From positions 248,001 through 312,000 of the forward strand of contig CAXXLB010000002.1 in the NCBI GenBank assembly GCA_963664675.2: DNA of 64,000 bases, read 5' to 3'. Below, piece after piece: positions 8,364 through 16,227 of this stretch. This DNA is from JASGMR01 sp963664675 (GTDB lineage Bacteria > Thermotogota > Thermotogae > Petrotogales > Kosmotogaceae). Made by a program: the position numbers and the translations under genes. The notes under the pieces are model-generated. The model was not told where the DNA came from. It saw nothing but the letters and a program-made list of their open reading frames with translations, and did no database searches. How positions within the stretch are numbered: the first letter of the stretch is position 1; every line of letters starts with the position of its first letter.

Positions 8364-9158
8364 TCAGAATGTTATATAATCGTGTATTTTTTGTATGGTT
8401 GCATTGTCGATTCCATTTATATTTTTTAATTCTTCCTCATCATGTATTTTTCCGAAAATTTCTCTGTATTTAACTATTCTATTAGAAAGTATACCATCAA
8501 TACCGGGGATTTCTCTAAGTTCTTCAACGTTGCATTTATTTATATTTATCTTCGGTATATAATCTTTTTTTATAGTACCTGAAGAGTTGTAAGTACGTGA
8601 TATACATATTTTGTTTTTTAAATTTTCCAGGGTTTTTTCTCCTATCCCGTTTACTTCAAGTAATTCCTCCGGTTTTGTAAATTTGTGATTTTTTCTGTAA
8701 TTTAGAATATTTTTTGCCTTTACTTCGCCTATACCCGGAAGTGATTGCAATTCCTTATTTGATGCAGTGTTTATGTTTATCAGATTTTCATTTTTGAATG
8801 TACTTTGACCGGTTTCTTCTATACAAATAAGATCTTTCATTTTTGAGAGGGTGGATTCTCCAATTCCCTTCACGAGGAGTAAATCATTAAGATTTGAAAA
8901 TTTACCGAGTTCTTCTCTTTTTTCTAATATTAAATTTGCTTTGCTCTCTCCAATACCGGGAAGTTTTATTAAAGTTTTCAGGTCGGCTTCATTTATATCT
9001 ATGGGGAAAATTTGTTCGTTATCCTCAGAATTATTTTCTAAAACCTTTTCAGGTTTTTGATTTAAGTTATCTAAAGAATTCACCAGAACGAGGGCAATTA
9101 TAAGGGAAAAAAGAATTACCCCGATAAAACGGGCTTCCCTTAAAGTGATTTTTTTCAT
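8364..9158 (-). CDS. Membrane-anchored protein with three helix-hairpin-helix (ComEA-like) repeats
   Basis: A 264-aa protein with one N-terminal transmembrane segment (about residues 12-29), a short acidic linker and three copies of the ComEA-type HhH domain. Each copy has the PGIG/PGID hairpin and a following NGIG/KGIG hairpin, e.g. INEADLKTLIKLPGIGESKA, ININTASNKELQSLPGIGEV and ININKCNVEELREIPGID. ComEA binds incoming DNA at the outer face of the membrane during transformation and normally carries one such domain. Here the anchor and tripled domain suggest a surface DNA-binding protein. A role in natural competence is inference. The start overlaps the acetyltransferase stop by 4 bases. Confidence 0.8.
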   Translation of the reverse strand: MKKITLREARFIGVILFSLIIALVLVNSLDNLNQKPEKVLENNSEDNEQIFPIDINEADLKTLIKLPGIGESKANLILEKREELGKFSNLNDLLLVKGIGESTLSKMKDLICIEETGQSTFKNENLININTASNKELQSLPGIGEVKAKNILNYRKNHKFTKPEELLEVNGIGEKTLENLKNKICISRTYNSSGTIKKDYIPKININKCNVEELREIPGIDGILSNRIVKYREIFGKIHDEEELKNINGIDNATIQKIHDYITF

Positions 9159-9703
9159 TCTTTTATTTGAGATCTTTCAAATTCAGTGGAAAGAATATCC
9201 ATATATATGATATCGTGATATTTTCCAGCGTAGAAATAAGCCTTTCTCCTTTTTCCTATGCTTTTAAAACCACATTTTTGATAACAATTGATAGCCCTTA
9301 CATTGTAAGAAAAAACTCTCAGCATAATATTTTTCAAATTTAATATATTGAAACTGTAATCAAGCAGAAGGCCTATAGCTTCTGTACCATATCCTTTGCT
9401 AAGAAAATCTTTGTTGCCTATAAATATTCCAAGTTCTGCCGATCTGTTTATATTGCTTATATCCATAAGCCCAATATTTCCTATCAGTTTATCTGTTTCG
9501 CAATCTATAATTGCGTAATTGTGACCCTTGGATAAGGTTTCCAGCGCTTTTTTCTCAGATTCCAGGGTAATATTAACTGAAGAAAGTGATAAGTATTTAG
9601 TTATATTTAGATCGTTTAACCACTCAGTATATTGGTCAAAATCATTTTCGTTTATTGGTGAAAGATAACATTTTTTCCCGGAAATTTTTTTGAAATATTT
9701 CAT
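9155..9703 (-). CDS. GNAT family N-acetyltransferase (RimJ/RimL-like)
   Basis: A 182-aa cytosolic acetyltransferase and the first gene of the reverse operon. It has the GNAT order: a substrate-facing N-terminal part (LSPINENDFDQYTEWLND), a central strand ending GNIGLMDI, the acetyl-CoA loop region (GNKDFLSKGYGTEAIGLLLDY), and the ENVRAINCYQKCGF-type motif B, here YNVRAINCYQKCGFKSIGKRR. The last block is typical of RimJ/RimL and spermidine acetyltransferase relatives. The substrate cannot be read from the sequence. Transcription starts about 95 bases upstream from a strong promoter. Confidence 0.85.
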   Translation of the reverse strand: MKYFKKISGKKCYLSPINENDFDQYTEWLNDLNITKYLSLSSVNITLESEKKALETLSKGHNYAIIDCETDKLIGNIGLMDISNINRSAELGIFIGNKDFLSKGYGTEAIGLLLDYSFNILNLKNIMLRVFSYNVRAINCYQKCGFKSIGKRRKAYFYAGKYHDIIYMDILSTEFERSQIKE

Positions 9704-9805
9704 TATGTGTCCCTCTTTCTTAGGCTCATATAAACGAGTTATATTAAACTCACCTGTTCTACTATAAACCTTTCTTTCCGATTTTCATAAAAATCGTATA
9801 TATTT

Positions 9806-9834
9806 ATTATATTAAGTAAAATCTTTTCTTGCAA
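9806..9834 (-). promoter_or_regulatory. Sigma-A promoter of the GNAT-HhH-queH-orphan-OsmC operon
   Basis: On the reverse strand, TTGCAA (9829-9834) and TATAAT (9806-9811) are separated by exactly 17 bases. Transcription would begin near 9799 and give a leader of about 95 bases. All five genes downstream overlap or lie within 12 bases of each other, so this promoter probably serves the whole set. Confidence 0.7.
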
Positions 9835-9983
9835 CCTTTACAATTCGTGATATTGCAAATAAATATCTTATGTTTTCAAGAAATGCGTATTATTTTAGAG
9901 GGAATAGTGAAGTGACAGAAATGATTTGCCAATAACATATTCATATTTCCCGCTTTCCGGTCCTATAATATGATTTTGAAGAA

Positions 9984-10013
9984 TAAAAAAGCACCATTAC
10001 CGGGAGGTAATGG
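9984..10013 (-). terminator. Intrinsic terminator, reverse strand
   Basis: An 8-bp perfect stem (9994-10001 with 10006-10013) has a 4-base loop and is followed on the reverse strand by a T run (9985-9990). It lies 130 bases downstream of the 33-codon ORF, which has its own terminator, so it probably ends a separate short transcript. Confidence 0.8.
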
Positions 10014-10043
10014 CGATACATGAAAAAGATAGTAAAGTTAGTA
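9984..10043 (-). ncRNA. Candidate 60-nt small RNA with a TCCC loop
   Basis: On the reverse strand an extended -10 element (TGG then TATAAT, 10050-10058) stands 7 bases before a 60-base segment. The segment ends in a perfect hairpin, CCATTACC-TCCC-GGTAATGG (9994-10013), followed by TGC and six T. The only ORF through it has no ribosome site. The loop can pair with GGGA in a Shine-Dalgarno sequence. The element could equally be only the terminator of a slightly longer transcript. Confidence 0.4.
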
Positions 10044-10082
10044 TTTTTTATTATACCAAACATGCCATTTAAAAATTGACAC

Positions 10083-10110
10083 AAAAAAATTAAAGAAGAT
10101 ATTTCTTCTT
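10083..10110 (-). terminator. Terminator of the 33-codon ORF
   Basis: Read in reverse, AAGAAGA-AATA-TCTTCTT (10093-10110) forms a 7-bp hairpin followed by TAATTTTTTT. It lies 34 bases past the stop of the small ORF, which makes that ORF look monocistronic. Confidence 0.6.
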
Positions 10111-10143
10111 TTCATAAAAATATTTGAAATTTAGGAAGTATGA

Positions 10144-10245
10144 TTATAAAACGTTGTTATCAACTTCTAAATCGGCAATATTTCTATTAATTTTTGGTTG
10201 CTTTGTTTTCTTTTCATCTTTGCATTGATTTTCTGAAAAAACCAT
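10144..10245 (-). CDS. Possible 33-aa peptide of unknown function
   Basis: ATG at 10245 is preceded by GAGGTG with a 5-base spacer, a very good ribosome site. Thirty-three codons follow and end in TAA. The peptide begins MVFSENQCKDEKKTKQPK, has one cysteine (residue 8), a lysine-rich middle and an acidic tail, IADLEVDNNVL. A TTTACA/CATAAT promoter with 18-base spacing lies about 35 bases upstream, and a hairpin terminator follows. It has no membrane segment. A 40-codon ORF overlaps in another frame with a poorer ribosome site. A short transcript with a real peptide is more likely than chance, but this is unproven. Confidence 0.45.
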   Translation of the reverse strand: MVFSENQCKDEKKTKQPKINRNIADLEVDNNVL

Positions 10246-10553
10246 AAATCCACCTCAATATATATGATTTATTTTAGTTTTTTCCATATTATGACCTGCA
10301 AAAAACAATTTTGTAAATGATAGTTTTTTTATTGAACTAGTAATTGGGCTGAAAATAGACAATTATATTTGTTCCACCCCTTAAAAGGGAAATTTTAACA
10401 GTAAAATTTTTATATATTATTTTGAATTTTATGAGAGTTCAAAAACAATCTGAGGAATTTGAAAAAACTCTTTGGTATGGGAAAAATTGCATTTTAATTT
10501 TTAGGTGAAAAATTTATAATCGGAAATTTTATTTTTAAAGATTTGAACCAAAA
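10246..10553. other. Intergenic stretch between small ORF and tRNA terminator
   Basis: AT-rich with no supported gene. It contains the reverse promoter for the 33-codon ORF (TTTACA near 10310, CATAAT near 10289). Nothing else was recognised up to the tRNA terminator. Confidence 0.4.
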
Positions 10554-10582
10554 TAAAAAACGCCCTTTGAGAGGACGTTTTT
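10554..10582 (-). terminator. Terminator of the tRNA operon
   Basis: Read in reverse, ACGTCC-TCTCAAA-GGGCGT forms a GC-rich stem flanked by A and T runs. It lies 24 bases beyond the 3' end of tRNA-Gly, the last gene of the cluster. Confidence 0.75.
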
Positions 10583-10605
10583 TATACGAGATAATATTAT
10601 TTAAT

Positions 10606-10680
10606 TGGAGCGAAAGACGGGATTCGAACCCGCGACCCCCTGCTTGGCAAGCAGGTGCTCTACCACTGAGCTACATTCGC
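10606..10680 (-). tRNA. tRNA-Gly (anticodon GCC)
   Basis: The cloverleaf is complete on the reverse strand. The acceptor begins GCGAATG, and the anticodon stem-loop CCTGC-TTGCCAA-GCAGG reads GCC. The T arm has GGTTCGAATCC and the 3' CCA is encoded. It is transcribed last in a three-tRNA cluster. Confidence 0.95.
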
Positions 10681-10704
10681 ATACCCTTTCACGAGTGGCA
10701 AAAC

Positions 10705-10792
<88 letters not shown>

Positions 10793-10868
10793 TGGTGACT
10801 CGCCCGGGGCTCGAACCCGGGACCCCTTGATTAAAAATCAAGTGCTCTGCCTTCTGAGCTAGCGAATC
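10793..10868 (-). tRNA. tRNA-Lys (anticodon TTT)
   Basis: A 76-base tRNA. The acceptor GATTCGC pairs with GCGAGTC (one G-T pair), the anticodon stem-loop CTTGA-TTTTTAA-TCAAG reads TTT, the T loop is GTTCGAGCC, and CCA is encoded. It is the first tRNA transcribed from the promoter just upstream. Confidence 0.95.
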
Positions 10869-10898
10869 AAACGAGTGTTATAACTCATTAGCGAAAAC

Positions 10899-10927
10899 AT
10901 TATATCATCTAAAAAAAGATAATGCAA
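10899..10927 (-). promoter_or_regulatory. Promoter of the tRNA-Lys-Leu-Gly operon
   Basis: On the reverse strand TTGCAT (10922-10927), a 17-base spacer and TATAAT (10899-10904) form a near-consensus sigma-A promoter. It lies about 30 bases upstream of tRNA-Lys. Confidence 0.75.
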
Positions 10928-11068
10928 CAATAATTCCGAACATAAAAAAATATATTATCTCATTTTATAATTGTCTAAAACAAAAGGATATAAACATCCC
11001 AAAATTATCTTTAATTTTCTATTATGATATAATATTTCTGAATTTTGTATATTTTTCTGGAGGGATAA

Positions 11069-11872
11069 TTGAAAAATAAAATTTCCGATTTTAGGATTTT
11101 GCTTTTGTTTTTTTTAACAACCTTTATCCTTTCATGGTTGCTATGGATTCCTTCTGCTCTGAATTCAAATAGAATGAATACAGACGGTACTTTTCTTTTT
11201 TTGGGAATATTTGCGAATTTCATGCCATTTTTTTCCGCTTTCGTTATTACAGGGATATTTTATGGAAAATCCGGTATTAGAAAATTATTGAAAAAGGGAT
11301 TCAGAATGGAATTCAATAATCAAATTCTCTTTTTTATTTTTGGATTGCCTCTAACAATAGCATTCGTTGGTTATATTTTTTCTCTTTTTTTTAATCAAAA
11401 TCTTTATTCGGATTTTTTGACGAATCCTTTATCCGTATTTCCAACCTTCTTCATATTGTTTTTCACAGGAGGAGCAATAGGCGAAGAATTCGGGTGGAGA
11501 GGTTTTGCGTTGGAAAAACTTCAAAAGAAGTTTAATGCCTTCAATTCAAGTTTGATTTTAGGAATACTCACCAGTCTCTGGTGTTTGCCACTTTTTTTCG
11601 TTATGGGAACTGTTCAATACTATGTTCCAATATGGGAATTTATCATTTTAACTATGACCATCTCATTGATTTACACGTGGATATATAATAATTCTAAAGG
11701 AAGTGTTCTGGCTACCATTCTATATCATAATATGATCAGTCTTACGGCGTGGATGTTCCCCTTCTGGAAAATTGCCATAGGAAGATATATAGTGTTTTTA
11801 CTCAATTTGGTGATTGTTTTGTATTTAGTAAAAGTTTATGGGTATAAAAAATTGGTTAAAAATGAGTCATAA
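11069..11872 (+). CDS. CPBP-family membrane protein (CAAX-protease-like), altered active site
   Basis: A 267-aa protein with about eight hydrophobic segments. Motif 1 of the CPBP (Abi/CAAX) intramembrane peptidases is present as GGAIGEEFGWRGFALEKLQ. Motif 3 is visible as ILYHNMIS. In motif 2 the usual histidine (LWHLPLF in active members) is a cysteine: SLWCLPLFF. That residue is a catalytic or metal ligand in active enzymes, so the protein may be inactive or may use Cys. The start is TTG at 11069 behind GGAGGG. It overlaps the next membrane-protein gene. Confidence 0.8.
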   Translation: MKNKISDFRILLLFFLTTFILSWLLWIPSALNSNRMNTDGTFLFLGIFANFMPFFSAFVITGIFYGKSGIRKLLKKGFRMEFNNQILFFIFGLPLTIAFVGYIFSLFFNQNLYSDFLTNPLSVFPTFFILFFTGGAIGEEFGWRGFALEKLQKKFNAFNSSLILGILTSLWCLPLFFVMGTVQYYVPIWEFIILTMTISLIYTWIYNNSKGSVLATILYHNMISLTAWMFPFWKIAIGRYIVFLLNLVIVLYLVKVYGYKKLVKNES

Positions 11873-12413
11873 AGATAAATATAGTTTCTACATTTATTTT
11901 TTCAGATGTTTTTTTGTGATTGTTCTCCTGTACAGTATTTTTAATGACAATTTGTATACGGTTGTCCCTTCCTTTTTTTCTCTGTTCATTGGTTTTTTAT
12001 CCAGAGAAAATCTAAGTTTTCTGGATAGAATAAAAATTCTTCAGATAATAGTAGTTTCCTTTTTCATATCCTTTTTTTTATTGATAATAACGGATTTTTT
12101 CCCCATCAGTTTATGGTGGTGGGATTTAATGCTCCATACTCTATTCGGATTCATGCTGGGATTTCTTGGATATCTTCTTCTTTTTTTGCTGGATAAGGAT
12201 AGCAAATCATATATTTTGATTGCTCTTTTTGTGATCATGTTTTCTACATTTTCCGGATTCGTTTGGGAATCCTATGCTTATATAAGTGATTTGATTGTTA
12301 AGAGTGAAGCTATAAGAACCCTGGATGACACGATCACCGACATGATGGCCGATGCTGTGGGAGGATCTATAGCGTGTTTATACGTTATTTTCAGATTAAA
12401 AAAGAATATTTAG
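11862..12413 (+). CDS. Membrane protein, YjdF/DUF2238-like
   Basis: A membrane protein of about 183 aa with four to five transmembrane segments. A central LWWWDLMLHTLFGFMLGF block and a C-terminal WESYAYISD block are followed by DDTITDMMADAVGG. Small-residue and acidic patterns of this kind (LH..GF..G and DT..D...D..G) occur in the YjdF/DUF2238 and VanZ-like membrane families. Function is unknown. The start is uncertain: ATG 11862 overlaps the stop of the upstream gene, suggesting coupling, while ATG 11838 is in frame further up. Neither has a strong ribosome site. Confidence 0.6.
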   Translation: MSHKDKYSFYIYFFRCFFVIVLLYSIFNDNLYTVVPSFFSLFIGFLSRENLSFLDRIKILQIIVVSFFISFFLLIITDFFPISLWWWDLMLHTLFGFMLGFLGYLLLFLLDKDSKSYILIALFVIMFSTFSGFVWESYAYISDLIVKSEAIRTLDDTITDMMADAVGGSIACLYVIFRLKKNI

Positions 12414-12426
12414 CTTTAGAAACTAT

Positions 12427-12455
12427 TTCGACAGAAAAATCATTTTTGATATAAT
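12427..12455 (+). promoter_or_regulatory. Promoter of the aldo/keto reductase gene
   Basis: TTCGAC (12427-12432), a 17-base spacer and TATAAT (12450-12455), followed by an AAAGGAG ribosome site at 12475-12481. It probably also serves the peptidase and NIF3-like genes, which follow at short distance and lack an obvious terminator between them. Confidence 0.6.
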
Positions 12456-12490
12456 TGAATACGAAGAATCGATAAAGGAGAGTGTAACCT

Positions 12491-13615
12491 ATGAAATACA
12501 GAACGTTGGGAAAAACAGGTGAAGTTGTTTCGGTACTTGGGTTCGGATGTATGAGACTTCCTACGGGGAAAGATGGGGAAATCGAAAGAAGAGAAGCAAA
12601 AAAAATGATTCAATATGCCATCGAAAATGGAATAAATTATTATGATACCGCCTATCCTTATCACAAAGGTGAAAGTGAGCCTTTTGTTGGAGAAGTTCTT
12701 GAAAATGGCCTGAGAGAAAAAGTTCTGTTGGCAACCAAGTATCCAAGCTGGTTGACCAAAAAATACGATGATTTTAACTATTTTCTTGAAGAACAGTTGA
12801 AAAGGTTGAAAACGGATTATTTTGATTTTTATCTCATTCATTCGATAAACAGAAATTTTTGGGAAACCATGAAAGAAAATGGATTGTTCAAATTTCTCGA
12901 AAATTTGAAAAGAGATGGAAGAGTGAAACATATAGGTTTTTCCTTTCATGATGATTTAGATCTTTATAAGGAGATAGTTGACAGCTTTGATTGGGAATTT
13001 TCACAAATTATGTATAACTATTATGATACAGATTTTCAGGCGGGGCAGGAAGGGCTAAAATACGCTTATGATAAAGGAATGGGTATAGTCATAATGGAAC
13101 CTCTCAGAGGGGGAAAATTGGTGAATAACATTCCCAAAGATATCAATGGTGAATGGGACAAAGCAAAAATCAAAAGAACGCCGGTTGAATGGGCTTTAAA
13201 ATGGCTCTGGAACGATCCCAGAATATCCATCGTGCTCAGTGGGATGTCTTCAATGGAACAACTGAGGGAAAATGTTGAAATTGCTAATAGAGCTGAAAAA
13301 AGCGAATTAACGGTGGAAGAGTTAAAGTTAATAAATAAAGTCAGAGAGCTTTATAAATCTAAAATTCAAGTTCCGTGCACCGACTGCAAATACTGCATGC
13401 CCTGTCCGTCAGGAGTAAATATTCCGGAGTGTTTCACGCAATACAACAATGCGTTCATTTTTAATGATGAAGAAGGTTCCAGAAAGTCATATTTGCAATT
13501 CATCAAAGATGAAAATAAAGCTTCCAATTGTATACAATGCAAATTATGCGAAACGAAATGTCCCCAACAAATTATTATTTCCGAAGAGTTGAAAAAAGGT
13601 AGTGAATTTGTTTGA
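12491..13615 (+). CDS. Aldo/keto reductase with C-terminal 4Fe-4S domain
   Basis: A 374-aa cytosolic oxidoreductase. The TIM-barrel part begins MKYRTLGKTGEVVSVLGFGCMRLP. It shows the AKR catalytic set: D and Y in YYDTAYPYHKGES, K in LLATKYPSW and H in FYLIHSIN. After about residue 295 come two ferredoxin-like clusters, CTDCKYCMPCPSGVNIP and CIQCKLCETKCPQQI, each able to hold a [4Fe-4S] centre. Such fusions are common in anaerobes and probably couple ferredoxin to carbonyl reduction. The substrate is unknown. Ribosome site AAAGGAG lies 9 bases before ATG. Confidence 0.92.
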   Translation: MKYRTLGKTGEVVSVLGFGCMRLPTGKDGEIERREAKKMIQYAIENGINYYDTAYPYHKGESEPFVGEVLENGLREKVLLATKYPSWLTKKYDDFNYFLEEQLKRLKTDYFDFYLIHSINRNFWETMKENGLFKFLENLKRDGRVKHIGFSFHDDLDLYKEIVDSFDWEFSQIMYNYYDTDFQAGQEGLKYAYDKGMGIVIMEPLRGGKLVNNIPKDINGEWDKAKIKRTPVEWALKWLWNDPRISIVLSGMSSMEQLRENVEIANRAEKSELTVEELKLINKVRELYKSKIQVPCTDCKYCMPCPSGVNIPECFTQYNNAFIFNDEEGSRKSYLQFIKDENKASNCIQCKLCETKCPQQIIISEELKKGSEFV

Positions 13616-13632
13616 AAACAGAGGAGGAAAAC

Positions 13633-15331
13633 ATGAATAAATTTAGTGATATGGAATATATCAGACCGGACATGAATGTCCTTGGCTCATATATGCAAAA
13701 TTTATTAGAAGATTTTGAAGAAGCGGAGACTACAGTTGAACAGATAAAAATAATAGATAAGATGAATGAAGCGAGAGGACACATAGAAACCATGATGACG
13801 CTTTCTTCTGTAAGACATTCGATAGATACGATGGACAAGTTTTATGATGAAGAGAATAAGTTCTTTGATGAAAATTCTCCTAAGTTTCAGGATCTGGAGC
13901 ATAAATTCTATTTTGCGTTGAATAATTCCAAATTTAAAAAAGAACTGAAAGGTCACTATGGTGATCATCTGTTCAATTTAATTGAAGTAAAACTGAAAAC
14001 ATTTGACCCAGCCGTCATGGAGGATTTGAAAGAAGAAAATCTCCTTGTGAGTGAATATGTTAAATTAACTTCTTCGGCTCAAATTGAGTATAAGGGAGAG
14101 AAGTACAATTTATCTCAGATGACGCCTTTTTTGGAATCTAAGAACAGAGCGGAAAGGAAAGAGGCATATGAAATTTATATGAATTTCTTCAAAGAAAATG
14201 AGGGGAAATTTGATGAAATATATGATAAATTGGTTAAAATCAGAGATAAAATTGCGAAAAAATTAGGATTTAAAAATTTTATTCAGTTAGCTTATTACAG
14301 ATTGGAAAGAACCGATTATAATGCTGATGATGTGAAAAATTTCAGAGAACAGGTATTAAAGGATCTTGTTCCACTTGCGACAGGACTCAGAGAAAAACAG
14401 AGAAAAAGATTGGAACTTTCTGAATTAAAATATTATGATGAAAAAATAAATTTCAAAACGGGAAAATGCTACCCCAAAAGGAACATCCGAATGGATAATG
14501 GATAATGGTAAAAAAATGTATCACGAGTTATCCACAGAGACCGACGAATTTTTTAAATTCATGAACGATAATGAACTCCTTGATCTTCTGGCAAAAAAAG
14601 GGAAAGCTCCGGGAGGATACTGCACGTTTATATATGATTTCAAAGCTCCTTTCATATTTTCAAATTTTAATGGAACTGCCGGTGATATAGGGGTTTTAAC
14701 ACATGAAGCCGGACATGCTTTTCAAATATTTTCCAGTAGAGACAAGAATGTTCCTGAATATTTGGCTCCAACTCTTGAAGCGTGTGAAATCCATTCGATG
14801 AGCATGGAATTTTTTACCTGGCCCTGGATGAAACTTTTTTTCAAAGATGAGGAACTTAAATACAAATATGCCCATTTAGCAGATGCGGTACTGTTCATTC
14901 CCTATGGCGTCACTGTAGACGAATTTCAGCATTATGTCTATGAGAATCCGGAGGTTACGCCAGAGAAAAGAAAGGAAAAATGGAGGGAAATTGAAAAAAA
15001 ATATTTGCCTCATAGAGATTACGAAGATAATGATTTTCTCAACAGGGGAGGAATGTGGTTCAGACAGGGGCATATTTTTCAGGTTCCATTTTATTACATA
15101 GACTATACCCTTGCGCAGATCTGTGCTTTGCAGTTCTGGGTTAAGAATAATAAAAATCATGAAAACGCGTGGAAAGACTATTTAAAATTATGTAAAGAAG
15201 GAGGAGCGAAATCGTTCACGAAATTACTTCAAGTTGCCGGTTTAAAGAATCCTTTCAATGAAGGTTCCATAGTTGAAGTTTCAGATGAAGTCAGAAAGTG
15301 GTTGGAAAATGTGAATGATTTGGAATTATAA
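13633..15331 (+). pseudogene. M3 family oligoendopeptidase (PepF-like), reading frame broken by +1 shift
   Basis: A zinc peptidase of about 566 aa that would digest short peptides in the cytosol. The first part (from ATG 13633, behind GAGGAGG) runs in frame to INFKTGK, then leaves the family pattern and stops at 14505. The second part continues the family in another frame, with the zinc motif HEAGH and the EACEIHSMSMEFF ligand block. Removing one A from the AAAA run at 14463-14466 restores a continuous reading (GNATPKGTSEWIMDNGKK). The cause is a one-base insertion, a sequencing error, or less likely recoding. Everything else looks intact, so an error or a very young mutation is favoured. Confidence 0.85.
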
Positions 15332-15333
15332 TT

Positions 15334-16158
15334 GTGAATACCGATAAGATAATGGAACTCGCCTTACAGATGGCGGGTTTGAATTACATACCTGAAGATA
15401 CGGAAATATATGTGAAAGGCAGTGAGATAAAGAAAATTCTTTTTGGAATTGATATAGATAATGCCACCCTGTTTTATGCGAAAAATAAAGGTTATGATCT
15501 CGTGATAGGACATCATCCAACGGGGAGCAGAATAGGATTATCTGAAGTTTATAAGAGAAATATTGAAATGATGATCAATAATGGTGTATCCATTGAAGAT
15601 GCCGAATCAGCGGTAAAAGAAAAGGCTTTGGCAATCGAATTTGGTAATCACAGCTCTAATTATGCCATTATTCCGGATTTTGCAAAGGCGGTAGAAATGC
15701 CGTATATGAATATACACATGCCGTGTGATGAAATTGGAAGAAAAATTATTCAAGACAAAATAGACGATGCATGTCTTATTGATAAAGAAATAAATCTGGA
15801 AAGATTGAATAATATGCTGAATGATATTTCCGAAATAAAAAATGCCAAAACTGATTCTGTGATCAGAATAGGAAATCCATTGTCCAAAGCCGGAAGAGTT
15901 ATTTTTTCACATGGAAGAGGAACCAATGGTGGTGTTGAGATAGCGAAAGCCTATTATAAAGCAGGATTTGATACTGTTATTTATATACATATTTCCTATG
16001 TAGATTATTTGAAGCTTAAAAAAATAAACGAGGGAAACCTCATTATAACCGGTCACATCGCTTCGGATTCTGTGGGGATAAATCCTTTTATACAGGAACT
16101 TGAAAAAAGAGGTATTGTTGTGGATACGATCAGCGGGATAATTAAAAACAAACGGTGA
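15334..16158 (+). CDS. NIF3-like (DUF34) metal-binding protein
   Basis: A 274-aa cytosolic protein of the NIF3/YbgI/YqfO family, which forms hexamers with a dinuclear metal site and has no settled reaction. Visible features are the FGIDIDNATLFYAKNKGYDLVIGHHP block with the metal histidines, the conserved GNHSSNY stretch and the C-terminal ITGHIASDSVGINPF block. It starts with GTG three bases after the peptidase stop, so it is translated with it. A terminator overlaps its stop codon. Confidence 0.8.
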   Translation: MNTDKIMELALQMAGLNYIPEDTEIYVKGSEIKKILFGIDIDNATLFYAKNKGYDLVIGHHPTGSRIGLSEVYKRNIEMMINNGVSIEDAESAVKEKALAIEFGNHSSNYAIIPDFAKAVEMPYMNIHMPCDEIGRKIIQDKIDDACLIDKEINLERLNNMLNDISEIKNAKTDSVIRIGNPLSKAGRVIFSHGRGTNGGVEIAKAYYKAGFDTVIYIHISYVDYLKLKKINEGNLIITGHIASDSVGINPFIQELEKRGIVVDTISGIIKNKR

Positions 16159-16176
16159 TTTCACCGTTTGTTTTTT
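16149..16176 (+). terminator. Terminator after the NIF3-like gene
   Basis: CAAACGGTGA (16149-16158) pairs with TCACCGTTTG (16161-16170) and is followed by six T. The stop codon of the NIF3-like gene lies inside the stem. Confidence 0.9.
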
Positions 16177-16227
16177 GTTCTTAATAAAAAATTTTGAAAT
16201 TTCTGAAATATAAACTGTTCGATTTTT

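Noticed and set aside
10163..10282. 40-codon ORF overlapping the 33-codon ORF in another frame
   Set aside because: Its ribosome site is poorer and the second half is only the shifted reading of the other ORF; one of the two is a shadow and the 33-codon frame is better supported.
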